A stretch of DNA of 64,000 nucleotides, from assembly GCF_031755915.1 (NCBI RefSeq), contig NC_083381.1, positions 6,026,501 through 6,090,500 on the forward strand. The letters are read 5' to 3'. This DNA comes from Ziziphus jujuba. Lineage: Eukaryota > Streptophyta > Magnoliopsida > Rosales > Rhamnaceae. The translations under genes and the position numbers were made by a program. The notes under the pieces are model-generated. The model was given only the letters and a program-made list of their open reading frames with translations, was not told the DNA's origin and did no database searches. Of this stretch, positions 1 through 11,925 are shown in pieces. Positions within the stretch are counted from its first letter, which is position 1; every line of letters begins with the position of its first letter.

Positions 1-199
1 TATACATATTGTACCTCACTATTCATACAAAGTGCTTTAATATATTTCTCAAAAATATTTCTTTATTGAGTTTTCATAGTATTAAAGCAAAAGACAGACC
101 AAATATGTCATGTGATCCTCAGCCATGTCCTAATTGAGCCAAGTTATGTTGCCATCTAATTCTGATTTTGTGGTGTGATAATTTAAGTGCAGGGAATTT

Positions 200-470
200 A
201 GCTTTAAATCTCAAACTCTTGAAGTTAAATATGTTCCTACTACTCATCAGCTTGCAGATAACTACACTAGGATTCTATCAACTATTCGTTTTTACATATG
301 AGGGATAAACTGAACATGAAGTTCTTCCCGTACAGTTTGAGGGGCGATATGGGATGACTATTGCGACTTTCATGGCACGCATTTGGTAATGTAAAGTACA
401 AGCCACGCAATTACCATAGTCTCTATATATGTATTTTGCCCTATGTGGTTAAGAACTAAAAACAATTCTT
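200..470 (+). pseudogene. Copia RNase H tail relic
   Basis: Around 218-285 the plus strand reads EVKYVPTTHQLADNYTR, followed by ILSTIRF. This resembles the end of a Ty1/copia RNase H domain, where a V-K/R-Y-V...QLAD...T+..L core closes the polyprotein. Stop codons follow at once, and no RT or LTR is visible nearby because the window begins here. The text up to about 470 could be the adjoining 3' non-coding or LTR sequence. It is a short relic, identified by motif only. Confidence 0.5.
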
Positions 471-782
471 TTTAAGAAATTATAATATAATTATCGATTA
501 TAAATCTAAAAATTATTTATTCATGAATAAGTACATAATTAATACTTTATATTTTCTATTCAATTATTATGGTGTAGTGATATAAAATAATGAAATAGTT
601 ATAATAGAAATAATATCTAACAAGAAATTGATTTATTTTTTTTTCTCTTTTATGCTGTATAAAAAGTTTAAATGGTGAAAGTTATTTGTAAAAAATAAAA
701 ATAAATAAATAAAAAATCATGAAAGATATCTTTTTCTCAAATTAAAAAAAAAAATTGCATTTAAACTCTAAAAGTATATTGA

Positions 783-1985
783 CCAAGGTTCAAAAAATCG
801 GTATCGATGGAAATATCAAATATCGATACAAAATTATAAAAAATGATAGAAATTTATTTTAAAAAATAAAAATTTTTATTTAAACTGTAGAATTAGCTTT
901 TTAAATCCACCTATTATCAAATTGATTATAAAACTTGCTAAAATATTGAATGGATGTTATATTCTTCTTAATGGATTGATTTATAATAAGCACTAATGAC
1001 AATAGATAAATTATTATTAATAAAAATATATCAAAAAATACATATATGATAAAATTATTTATTAACTAAAATATATAAAACGATTATTACAATTACATTA
1101 TAGTTCATAAATGTTATATTAATACCACATAGAATTTCTAGGTGGTTGAAAATCATTAGTTTCATCTTTATTTTCATTTTGAAATATAAAATATGAGAAG
1201 TAGTTATGAAAAAATGTATCTTCCTGATAATTTTGCATATAATTATTAATATACCAACCATATGGATCTTGCATTATTGGTTGACTATGTGCATAACTAC
1301 TATTCTCTTATGTTTAAGTTTAAGATGATACCCAATGAGTTACTAGTTAATGACATTCCATAAATATCCATTGAATAAGGGTTATGAAAATGACTTTCAA
1401 CCCTTATTGATCCAAAATTTATAAAAATCGAATCATCTTCTTGTTGTGACATCTCCATATATATGTTTCATTATCTATTTACCCACATTTATAAAACAGA
1501 TATACTCAGTAATAAGATTTTCCAGGTTAAAAAATATAATCCATAATTTTTATATTTTTGCTTTATCAATATTCAATAAGTAGAACTTATTAATGTTATT
1601 CAATTTAATTCATTCTATTTTACTTATATCACTAAATGTTTAAAAGGCAATTAAAGGGTAAAAAAATTATCAATGAAATTAATTTGATAAATTTTTTTAC
1701 TAAATATCAATAATATTTATGAATTTTTTATAAAAATTCCATGGATATTTTGGAAATTTCAGTAAAAAATTCATGGAAATTTTAGAGATTTTTTAACTAA
1801 ATTATTAAGGATTTGATATGTATATTTTACGAAAATTTTCATGAAAATTTTGGCGAAATTTCGATAAAATTTCAATGAATATTATAGAAATTTTATCCAT
1901 TTTCATTTTGAATCTAAATTTTATCTTGACCCTTTTGAAAAATGAAAATTTTGAAAAAAAATTTGAATATTTAAAACCATGATTT
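783..1985. mobile_element. TIR-like AT-rich element, copy A of a three-copy family
   Basis: It opens with a cgatggaaatatc-type motif shortly after an 'aaggttcaaaa' edge and closes at an 'aaaaccatgattttg' edge. The two edges are imperfect inverted repeats. The interior (about 1010-1210) matches the reverse complement of 37150-37430, and the opening motif matches the start of the element at 26311. There is no transposase ORF. It is probably a non-autonomous DNA element (Mutator-like is possible). The exact ends and target duplication were not resolved. Confidence 0.5.
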
Positions 1986-1989
1986 TGAC

Positions 1990-2825
1990 AGTGTGTAATA
2001 AAGTATTTAAAGTTGGATTAGGAACTAAAATATCAAAAATATGCTCTGCTTAGGAAAGAAATAAGTCAGTCACCCATATGAATATTTTTTCATATGATCC
2101 CATATGCGTGCAAGCAACACAAACAGTCCTTTGGGATCCGTTTGATATATAAAAATTATTTTAGACTAATGAGATGAGATAAAAAAAAAATAATAATAAT
2201 CTAGTTTTATGTCCGATGATAATCACACTAAATTATTTTTTAATAATAATTAATAAAATAAATATATAATTTATCATAATATGTTATTTTTTAATTAAAC
2301 AAAATAATTTAAATTATTTAAGTCTTTATCTAATAATTTTTAAAATTTTTTTCATCTTATTAGCTTATTATATTATTATTTTAATTATCCAAATTATTAT
2401 ATTCCTTTAAAAAAAAAAGAGAGAGAAAAATATAATCAATAAAATAAACTAACTCAAACAATGATGCGAGGGAGAGGAAGAATGAAAGATAAACACAAAG
2501 AAAAAAAGAAGAAGAAAAACCAATGGAATATAAATGGAAACAAGAAAAATAGATAACCAAGAAATCAAGATTAAATGACACAAAAAAAAAAAAAGAAAGA
2601 GAAAAACTGAAGATAGAAGAAAATAAAAAAACAAAAAAACGGAAGATAAAATAGAAATCACAAAATAAATTAACTGTACTTCTATTTATTCATAAAATAA
2701 AATAAATAAAAATATCTTGATTTTAAATTGGATATATATAATTGTGGAAGACCAATCAAAATGAAAATTTAACCACTCGTTTTTTCTCCTTAGTCAATGC
2801 TAAAAGCGAGAAGTTGCAATACAGC
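1990..2825. other. AT-rich intergenic tract
   Basis: No gene seen. 2410-2660 is a purine-rich (A/G) stretch whose complement is T/C-rich. It yields only low-complexity open frames full of F, L and S. Confidence 0.6.
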
Positions 2826-2950
2826 GGTGCTCGTTTTCAACTGGTGACCCGTGTGGAGACATGGGTCGGATGAGTCAGAGCATGGTTTGAAAAAAAATCA
2901 GATATTTAAATTTAAACATTTGAATAAAATTTTTATTTTTTTAACATATG
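2826..2950. repeat. Dispersed repeat, copy 1 (pair with 35574-35697)
   Basis: Starts ggtgctcgttttcaact and is nearly identical to 35574-35697 in the same orientation through 'gtgtggagacatg' and the following A-rich part. The matching start in unrelated flanks suggests the edge of a mobile element. No coding capacity. Confidence 0.6.
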
Positions 2951-4351
2951 TTTGAATTTGGTAATTTTCACATAAATATAAAGCAAATCAGCATTTGGCT
3001 TTTTTAACATACAAAAAAATTGTCTTTGATCATTTTTTTTTTATTTAGTAAGTTTGAATTGGTAATATTTATTAAAAAAGTTTGAATTGGTAATTTTAAA
3101 TGATACTTTTAAAGTAAAAAAAAAAAAAGAATTAAAAAAATTAAAAAATCTTTACAAAAAAAATAACAATAAAAATTAAAAAATAAAACGTGACCTTTTT
3201 AATTTTTAATTTTATTTTTTGTCTTTGACCTTTTTTTGGCTTTGACCCTTTTTTTTCTTTAATTTTTTCTAAATTTTTTTTTATACCTTCTTCTCTCTCT
3301 CGCTCTCTCCGCGAAGCACCCAATCTTCTCTCTCAATGCCGATCTCAAATATGCTTCTCTCTCTCGATGCTGATCAATACCTTATTCGCTTTCTCCACGA
3401 AGCATCGAACCCAATCGGCATCCTTCTCTCTCGACTCAACATGAAGCACCAGCCTATCTCCGATAGTGGCAAGGTTTAATTCTAAACTCTAGTTAGTTTT
3501 CCAGCTTTTGGTGATTACCTATCAATTTTTGATATTTTAAATATTTTTTTCTATATTTTTGTGTGAGGTATTGTGCATTTTGTTTTTTAAATTAACTGCA
3601 GTTTTTTTCGACATATCAATTTATAAGCTAAGAATGTTTGCTTTAATTTTATTTTATTTTATTTTTTTTACATTTGGTTGGTTGTTGCATATGTGTTTGG
3701 TTGTGTATTAAATATTAAATTTTAATGGCATGTTAAATTTTTGAAGGCAAGGGTATTTGTATAATAAAGCCAAAACCAGCAGTTTGATGAAAAACAGGAT
3801 AGTTGAAAGGGTGCAACCAACTTTTGACACATGGTAAAAGAAAAGGGCAAAACGCATGGGAGAATGTCGTTTTTGAACCAAAATAAACAGTAAAAATTGG
3901 ACCAAAAACCACTCATCTTCTCGCTTATAGTATAAACTAAGTGTGCTCACATGCGATGCACATGGCTTAATCTGAAATTAGGGTATTTAATAGTAGTTTG
4001 TTTTAATTTTGAATAGTTCAAATTAAAATAATTTTTCAAATTACTATGATACAATATTTCCATAAGTATGTCTATGTACTTTAATAATTAATAAATTTAT
4101 GAGATTTTAATCTAAAATATAAATTATTTACTTATTTTATATTAATTGTAAAGAGAAAATTTGAACAAAATGATTATATAAAATATTTTATGGATTATGA
4201 TTTTTTTTTTTTTTTTTGGGATACAATATGAATGGTGATTTGTTTGGTAAAAAATTGTCATATGTTATTGCTGTTTTTTGTCATATAAATAACAAATTTA
4301 CTCAACACATTCATATTTTGATTTTATATTTTTCTACACATTACATTCTTT
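2951..4351. other. AT-rich intergenic tract with a CT-rich cluster
   Basis: No gene seen. About 3290-3440 contains clustered ctctct runs with a loosely repeated 'gatgc(c/t)gatc' and 'cgaagca' motif. 3915-3935 reads cttctcgcttatagtata, the inverse of ctaaaagcgagaag at 2801-2814, so these two sites may bound one inserted element. 3948-3977 resembles a decayed Helitron 3' end. Confidence 0.5.
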
Positions 4352-4495
4352 TTAAAACCAAAAAAACTTTCTTTTGCTGCCCTCATCAACTGTAGGAGAG
4401 GACTTTGTAGTTCCTTTCAGTATGTTTTCAGCATCATTTGGTTGTGAAAGGTCTAAATTGCTAGCCATTTTTGCCTCACTAGACTTCATCGTCAT
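4352..4495 (-). pseudogene. Short ORF resembling a hAT/BED transposase N-terminus
   Basis: Forty-seven codons begin MTMKSSEAKMASNLDLSQ and run on to a serine/threonine-rich stretch ending SKRKFFWF and a stop. Many plant BED-zinc-finger hAT proteins start with a similar low-complexity leader before a basic patch and the BED finger. Here the frame ends before any finger appears. I treat it as a possible transposase leader fragment. It could equally be chance. Confidence 0.25.
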
Positions 4496-5144
4496 TGTTA
4501 ACCCGATAAAATATTATTGATTCTAATCCTCTCTCATTTTCAAACATAGTAAATTTTGAAAGTTGTAATATAAATGACTAAGCACACTAAATAAAAATCT
4601 ATCTAATTGTTTAAGGATTCCTAGTCCAAAAATATATATCTCCATGTATTAAATTGTTTTTGTCAATTAGACATGGCATAAAAGTGAAATAATTCTTTCC
4701 TAAAATGAGTTGAAACAAAATGCTGTTAGATATAAATATAATAATATTTTAAATATTAAATTCGATATAATTCTACCTTAAAAAAATTTAAATGTGTAAA
4801 AATATTAATAAATATTTTATCACTGTCAATTATATATATAGTCATGCAACTTATAAATAATATAATTGTAAAATAAAAAACCAAAAAACTACAGAATGGT
4901 GCTTTTTCAAAGAAATGGTTTTTGAGACTTATTTTGTTTTTTTTTTTTTTTAATATGAGGACGTATTTTTTAGACATATTACCAAACAAGGCTAAAGCAA
5001 CTCTTTTTCTTTGTTTTTTTTTTTTTCTTTTTCTTTGTTTTTTCACTTTTGTGTTTTGTTTTTTTTGTTTTTTATTCTTTTCCATTTGAATATCAAACCT
5101 AGTAAAGCAAGAAAGCAGATAGTTTTTTTCGTTTTTGTGTATTG

Positions 5145-5822
5145 TTTTTTTGTTTTTTTTTTATACTTTTCTATTTGAATATTAAACCTAGTAAAGCAAG
5201 AGAGCAGACACTTCGGCAGATCTATTTCCATTAACAAAAGAAACTTTGGCACCGGTGTGGTACCGGCCAAAGGCACTTCGATGCTCAAGTCAGATTATGA
5301 ACTCACAATTGATGTTTGAACAACTATAATTGATAGTATATTTTTTAGCGTACCTTGAATGGGGGTGCCCTAGTTACCTTTATAACAGTTTTAATATGTT
5401 TTGAACCAATTTGAAGCATATTCTTAGGAGAATTTTGTGGGTTCCGTTGACCTGCTTTGATCTCTATCTAGATTCTGTTTGAAATGATTCTGCGAGATCT
5501 TGACCCATCTTGGTCGGATTTTTCTTTCTTTTAATATTCATAAATCCCAGTATTTTCTCATGTATTGTTTTGTTTCTATGCTTCTCTCAGGTTTCAGGTA
5601 GTTCTGTTTTTTACATCGGATCCCGCATTATCATATCTTTCCTTTGGATAAGTTGTCTCGACTAATAATCCAAAGTTAATTATCTAAGATATATCAGGCT
5701 TTTGATCCATGCTGTCCCCTTCTTAACCGAGATATTGTAACTATTAGGATATTGCCGCTGATGTGCCTGCTTACCAGATGAACTTTGCTGGTGAGTTCCT
5801 ATCGAATTATTTTACCCGTACA
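5145..5822 (-). repeat. 3' LTR of the Tat element
   Basis: It aligns with 17933-18630 almost throughout. On the minus strand it starts TGTACGGGTAAAAT at 5822. The far end is uncertain because it lies in T-rich sequence and because a unit of about 90 bp (tttgaatat(c/t)aaacctag...) is tandemly duplicated at about 5085-5215. A deletion relative to the other LTR lies near 5791. Confidence 0.8.
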
Positions 5823-5829
5823 GTTAGCG

Positions 5830-5857
5830 CCCCCCCCCCCCCCCCCCCCCACCCCCC
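5830..5857 (-). promoter_or_regulatory. Polypurine tract of the Tat element
   Basis: The plus strand holds a run of 21 C, an A and six more C. On the element strand this is a nearly pure G tract a few bases upstream of the 3' LTR, the place where plus-strand DNA synthesis is primed in LTR elements. The run is unusually long for such a tract and may have slipped or be mis-sized in the assembly. Confidence 0.7.
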
Positions 5858-6286
5858 ACGGGAACTCTTGCAAGTGTAGAGTTATATCACTTGGAAGAGT
5901 TATAACCTTATCAGGTGTGACACCTTTTGATTTCTCCGTCTTTTCAATCTTCCCCGAAATGACGCTTATCGATCCCAACTGTTAGATACATAGCGAACGG
6001 TTGTAAGGTTTCCCTAAGGTTATTATTAAGCAACTTTCTCTTTAATTTGTAACTCGTTATCTTATGGAGCCTAGTGGAGCCGTAACCAGAAATTTATTAC
6101 TTCTTTTCAAAAACTGTGCGAACCAAAGAAGATCTAGCGTGGGTCCTTTGAACTTTTTACTTCTCTTTTTCATCGAATTGCTTTCACATTTGGTGCTCCT
6201 TCTGCCTTTCTGGTTAGTTCTCTAGCCGTAACTTCTAATTTTGATTTTCTTTTTGTTATGTATCTGCTTTCTTTCATCCGCATTAG

Positions 6287-8298
6287 ATGTCGACCCTAAG
6301 GGATAATGTTGAAACTTCTAGCGAACATAGGGATTCGCTTGTTAGTAATAGTGATATGTCTTTTTCTAATGATGATTCATACTCCTCTCGGGCTGAAACT
6401 AGGACGAAACATACACACGATCTAATCTTTTTTTATGAACTCGAGGAAGGCACAGGAGATGTAGAGGAGTTAAGCAATATCCGAACTAGATATAGGATAC
6501 CTAAATCGATTAGGTTAACTCTGGTCGTAAAAGAAGAATGCTCACCTTCACATCGTCCTGGATGTGTATGCATGTATGAATACTTTTTTGATTTAGGTCT
6601 TCGTCTTCCTCTTCCCCCTTTTATTCGCGAGTTCCTTTCTTATTTCAATCTTTCTCTTGGCCAGTTGATGCCCAACACATGGCGTGTTCTTCTAGCCACT
6701 CAAATTTTGATTGACCTTCATAACATTAACCTGCTTGCGAATACTCTCCTACTTTAGTATGAAGTAAAAGAGAACTTCTGAGACTATCACTGATACATTT
6801 TGCATGACTGCCGAAATAAGAAATTGTTCATCAATACTTCTTATGGTGACAAGTATTGGAAGAAAAAACATTTCTTTGTTTCGGACGAATGGGGTTGCGA
6901 GGTCCCAAATTTGAGACCTGTTAGGACAGACTGGAATTTATTTTTTAGTGAGCTTCTCTATCATTTTACACTTTGGTATGCGACTTTCCCCTCTTTTAGT
7001 TTCTAATTGTGTACGTTTCTCTTTGTAGATCCTAACTTGAACTCTCTTCCAGAGTATTCCGATGATCAAATCGCAACTTCAATTCAACTTGCATCCATAG
7101 AAGTTCTTTCTTTACCCAAAATTCTAACTGCCGAGAATTTTGAAAAAGCTGGTCTTCATATGGCAAATGAGAGAATTGTTGCTGACATTAATGCATCACA
7201 GGTTCAAAAGATTAGAAAAGCCAACAAAGCCAAGGCCTAGAAGAGAATAGAAGCTCCTGAAGCATCCCATGCCAAGCAAGTTACCCGTGAGAAGAGTCAA
7301 GCCATTCCCTCGATTTTTCTAACCACTGATGGGGCTCAGGTTGTCACCTCTAACCCTCCCGTTAGCTCGATAAATTTGGCTAGTTCTTCTGCAAACCAAA
7401 GGGAAAGAAGTCTACTTACAAAAAAGGTGAGATCCGAAGGCGTTGGCGATGTCTGAAGGATCTTTCAGTCTGAGTCATCGAATGGAAGAAAGGTGGTGGT
7501 TACTTTTCCTGAAGGTTTCTCGATTCGCAAATCGGATCAGGATTTGCTCAATTTTAGTTCGGCTATGCTTCCTTCCAAAGACGAGAAGAAAATAGCAAGC
7601 TACTCCTCTTCGATGCTCATGAAGCAAGCTGCTGCCCATATGCATTTGATGTCTTAGAACTGTGTAGTGGTTGCTGAAAGGGTTAAGCTCCTGGAAGAAA
7701 ATGTGAAGAGGTTAACTATCTTGAATACCTTTTTACCTAGAAGAACCATGATACTTAGACTTCGTTGTTCGCATTCAAGGAGAAACTTGCTAAGATGGAG
7801 GAGGAGAGGTACAAGTTAACATTTGAGCTTGAGGTCACGAAGAGATATCTGATAGAAAAAATGGCGGCATCTGGGGATGCCACCAAAGCTTTAGAAGAGA
7901 AAACTGCGAAAGCTCTTAAGCTTTCTAAGGATTTAAAGAGTGCCATGGCTTTGGCAAGTATTATCAAGGCTGATAGCTCGAACAGAGGATATCGTCATGG
8001 CTGGAATGAGTGCAAGAAGAAGTACACGGTTGAAAATCCTTCAATTGCATCTCCTACCACCTCTTTGTCGAGTGATGTTGTTTTTACACTCTCGGACATC
8101 GAGGATGAGGATGAAGTCTTTGGTCCGAGTCTAAGCGTTGCTACCAAAAGGGGATCCGAACTTGCTGCTGATCCGAAGGTACGTACCATGCAACATAGCT
8201 TGGTTCCTTTTGAGTCTAAGGGTTCAAAGTCCCTCATAACTTTAGACGAAGATGAGATTCCTGATGTTGCGGCTGAAAATTCTGAATTTGATAAATAA
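6287..8298 (+). pseudogene. Antisense ORF of the Tat element (Transposase_28-like, coiled-coil C-terminus)
   Basis: The first exon-like frame (6287-6757) has an acidic leader and then YFFDLGLRLPLPPFIREFL and LGQLMPNTWRVL. This is the signature of the plant 'putative gypsy type transposon' domain (Pfam PF04195). The domain continues as KKKHFFVSDEWG at about 6858-6895. A plausible GT-AG intron (about 6976-7028) leads to DPNLNSLPEYSDDQI, and after several stops the last frame (7765-8298) is rich in K, E, L and A (coiled coil) with an acidic tail. It runs opposite to gag-pol and lies between integrase and the 3' LTR. Stops near 6757, 7238 and 7655 make it a pseudogene. The cellular role of this ORF in Tat elements is not established. 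Confidence 0.75.
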
Positions 8299-10860
8299 TG
8301 TATATAAATTTTGTGGACACCTCCAATTATGTTCGTTGATAAACATAATTTTGTTACTCTTGCTAAAGGATAAACATTTATGTTTGTAGATATACGTGAT
8401 TTTATTGCTCTTCTTATCGTTCATGGATAAATATTGTTTGTTATCTTCGGGGTATATTTATAACCCTCATTTCCATATCGTTATTATACAGTATTTCTAT
8501 GACATATTGTTCTTCATTTTATTATTCAATCAAGCTTTTGGTTTGGCAAAAATGCAATGGAACTTAAAAAGTTCCACTTTTTGCTCTTGCGCTTGTTTAG
8601 GTAATAAAATGATAACCAGATTTTTTGATCTGCATTTCTTTTACTTCCAAAGCTTGATTGGATAATAAAAATATCATCACATTGTTCTGTTGAAGATCAA
8701 TGCTTCAATTTCAGATGGTTCTTTTTTGGGTTTCACGAGCATCTTTTAGGGAAGGCACCTAAGTTCTACGTGTTTAGGTTTCTTGAAGAGAAAGGATCCA
8801 ACCGATGAGTGGATCCGACCATCCGATTTAGGATAGCAGACTTTGACTTTTGACCTGCGCAATTTCCTTTGGGTAGTTGATTTAGAATGTATGGCATCAA
8901 AATTTCTACCACCTTGTAGCCTTTCTGTTCGGAATTTGTCTTTACACTATATTTTTTTGTTGCTTTCAAGAAGTATCATGTCATCTGATCTAATCTTGTA
9001 ACTTTATCCATAAATTGAATAAAATTTTACTTTCACCGTATACGACTTTGCTCTGATGTTCTTGTATCTTCGATTTTGTTGAACCCATGCATTCAAACTT
9101 GACAAGTGGTTTACGTTATGATAAAATTTTGTAGCGTTTTGACTTGGTTACTCATCCTTTCTGTGGGACTTTAGATGTAACTCTTTTGTTGCTCATTTAT
9201 GTCTGGTTAAACCCTTTGGGTTGAACACCGGACCGAGCTTGCACCGACTATTGCCAAGTCTGCGACTTTTTGTTATTCACCTTAAGCGTAACCAAGCTAT
9301 GGTTCGACCGATGTGCATTTGCCAAGTTATTTATGATCGACCTAACCCCAAGGCTAGTTTGTTGCTATTTTTCGATCTTGGCCGAATGATCTCTTGCCTG
9401 ACACATATGAGCTGGACTATTATTTACCGTGCTAATCCGAACTTAGCTTGAAACTCTAATTCGTCGTGGGCCGAGTTATCTCTTATTTGGTGTGTATGTG
9501 TCCAACTTACTTTGTTGAGTTAGCTTATGATTGATTTGTTGCGATTGCTCGGTGGGAGCTAGGAGCCGAATTATCTTTCGTTTGATATGTATTGTTCTAT
9601 TCCCCAATGATACCAGTCTGAGACTAGTTTGTAGTTTTTGTAAACTTGGAACCCTTGTGCAGGTGTCCCACTTCTGAGTCAAACTCTCCTTGTGCGTGAC
9701 ATTTTAAGTTTCTTCTTTTGATAATATCGAAGTGTCATGATTTTTCCAAGGATCATTTAATTTTTATTTATCACTATTGGCAGATAATCATGACCATAGA
9801 TATGTTTATCCGGATACAAAAAGACATACGTTATTAATAGTGTGAGAAAGATATCACTTACGTGCACGGAGGAGATCTTTTCTCCCTTTGTTCTAGGTAT
9901 GTGTTGAGCCGCAGATTAGAAAATCACACAAAAGGTGGGATGGAAGTGTTCATCCTTCCATTATAAATAGGTTGTGACTTCTCGCATTTTGAACACGCCT
10001 TCTAATTTGCTTTCTTTTCTTTTCATTTTCTTAATCTCAAAAAATGAGGGAAAAACGGTTATTCTGGGTTTTCTTGGCTTGCCTAGGTAATGAGATCATC
10101 ATTGCCAGTATCTTTTGCATCTTCACTATGTTGTGGGGTTGTTCGAAGGATGCTGGCACTGATGATCTTATTCCCTCAGTGAATGCCTTTGGGTACTGGC
10201 AATGTTGATCTCAACGATCGGAGACTTGTAACAAGGTCTCTGGTCTTTACGGGTGGGCATTTATTCTAGTGGAGAGTGTGGATGGTTTTATCGCACTTTT
10301 CTTCTGGGAAACCATCCATCTATTCCCTAAATGCCAGCATGACTATTGCTGGAGTTCAAAGAATTTAGATCAAAAGTAGTCCCCGCATCTTTCGAAAACA
10401 GCAGGGGGTATTTTTTGATCATACAAAGAGGCGGTGTCAACCTTGGCTTCGCGTTTTTCCTCTTCTGAAGGATTTCTTTGGGAATGAGGTTCTCTTATCC
10501 TTTCTACCCGTCCGGAATGAAAGCTGTAGAAGACATGACATATGCACTTCTTTTTTTTCTTCCTTGTCTAAAGTAAAAAGTCGTAGAAGACATGAAAATT
10601 TATATATCCGATGTATATGTTTATCCAATGTATGCCCAGCATTTTGGGTTTTGCAGCCTTTTCTTGTAAATTTCGTTTGAGAATAAATAAAATTTCTTCT
10701 TTCTTTGCTTTTGTTCTGTTTGAATAAATTCTGTTGCAATTTTATTACTTCCAGTGAATGCAAATACATTGATTACATTTTGTAGCTTTTCAATTTCAGA
10801 AAAATGACGTTGAATGATAAATTCTCAAATTATCTGAATGCTAATCTCTAGGGATAACTT
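8299..10860. other. Non-coding spacer of the Tat element
   Basis: A 2.5-kb stretch between the antisense ORF and the end of integrase, without a convincing reading frame on either strand. 8330-8430 repeats a loose 'ggataaacat' motif. Long non-coding spacers at this position are common in Tat elements. Confidence 0.6.
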
Positions 10861-11251
10861 TGCCTTTGAGACTTTGAATTTTATATGTTCCTGGCCGAAC
10901 GATCGAGGTAATTTTGTAGGGTCCTTCCCAGTTCGACCCTAACTTTCAAACGTTAGGCTCTTCATTCCCATGAAAAACTTTCCTGAGGACTAAGTCCCCT
11001 TCTAGAAAGATCCGAGGTTTGACTGCCGAATTATAATGTTTTGCTGCTATCTGTTGATACTGTGAAAGTCTAATAGAAGCAGCTTCTTTCATTTCTTAGG
11101 TTTCATTCAGTTTCATCAAGCACCTAACTCATTAACTGATCATTATGTTGTCCGAGGTTCCCACTTGTACGTAAATTCTTTTATGATATCTCGGCAGGAA
11201 TGACTGCTTCGGTTCCATAGACAAGAGAAATTGGGTTTGATTTGTCGGGGT

Positions 11252-11632
11252 TTAGACTGTTGTTCTATAAGCCCATAGGACTCCTGGGAGTTTTTTGGCC
11301 CATAGTCCTTTCGAATCCTCTAGTCGCTTTTTTGGAGTATTCAGTATACTTTTATTTGATGCTTTTGCCTGGCCATTTCCTTGTGGATGTCTTGGTAAGG
11401 AGTGTCGGAGCTTTATCTTCCATTCCTTGCAGAAATTTCTAAACCCTTTGCTGATAAATCGGGACCCATTGTCAGAAATTAACACCTTCAGTAAACCAAA
11501 CCTGCATATGATAAATTTCCATACAAAATTTATTAAACGAGACTCTTTGATTTTCGGGTAGGCTTCAGCTTCGATCCATTTTGAGAAATAATCAATTGCT
11601 ACCAAGATGAATTTCCATTGTCTCGTTGCCAA
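11252..11632 (-). pseudogene. Tat element integrase catalytic core
   Basis: It reads FILVAIDYFSKWIEAEAY (first catalytic D) and LISDNGSRF (second D), then GNGQAKASNK where the family normally has GNGQAEA. The third catalytic residue, glutamate, is lysine (codon AAA at 11363-11365), so the D-D-E triad is lost. Downstream sequence to about 10860 continues the C-terminal region in broken frames. Integrase joins the cDNA copy to host DNA; this one should be catalytically dead. Confidence 0.85.
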
Positions 11633-11675
11633 AGGAAAAGGGACCCATTATATCAAGTCCCCATTGGATGAAAGG

Positions 11676-11919
11676 CTAGGGACTTGACACATGTGTAAGT
11701 TCATTCGCTGGTACATTGTGTAAAGGAGCAAACCTCTGACATTTATCACACTTCTTCATGTACCTTTCATAATCTTTCATCATGGTCAGCCAATAGAAAC
11801 TATGTAGCCTTATTTTTCTTCCCAGTGCTCTTCCCCTTGAGTGAATGCCACAATGGCCTTCATGTACTTCGCCCATAACTTTTAACGCTACCCTTGGTCC
11901 CAAACATTTCAGTAGTGGC
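11676..11919 (-). pseudogene. Tat element integrase zinc-binding (HHCC) region
   Basis: HEGHCGIHSRGRALGRKI followed by CDKCQRF gives the His-His-Cys-Cys arrangement of retroviral-type integrase N-termini. The frame is cut at 11920 by the insertion 11926-13661. The upstream part of the same domain (RRSYFLG on the minus strand) resumes at about 13662-13710. Confidence 0.8.
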
Positions 11920-11925
11920 CCTAAG

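Noticed and set aside
2381..5288. Several minus-strand ORFs made of F/L/S or K/Q/N
   Set aside because: Low-complexity translation of T-rich or A-rich tracts, with no protein-like features.
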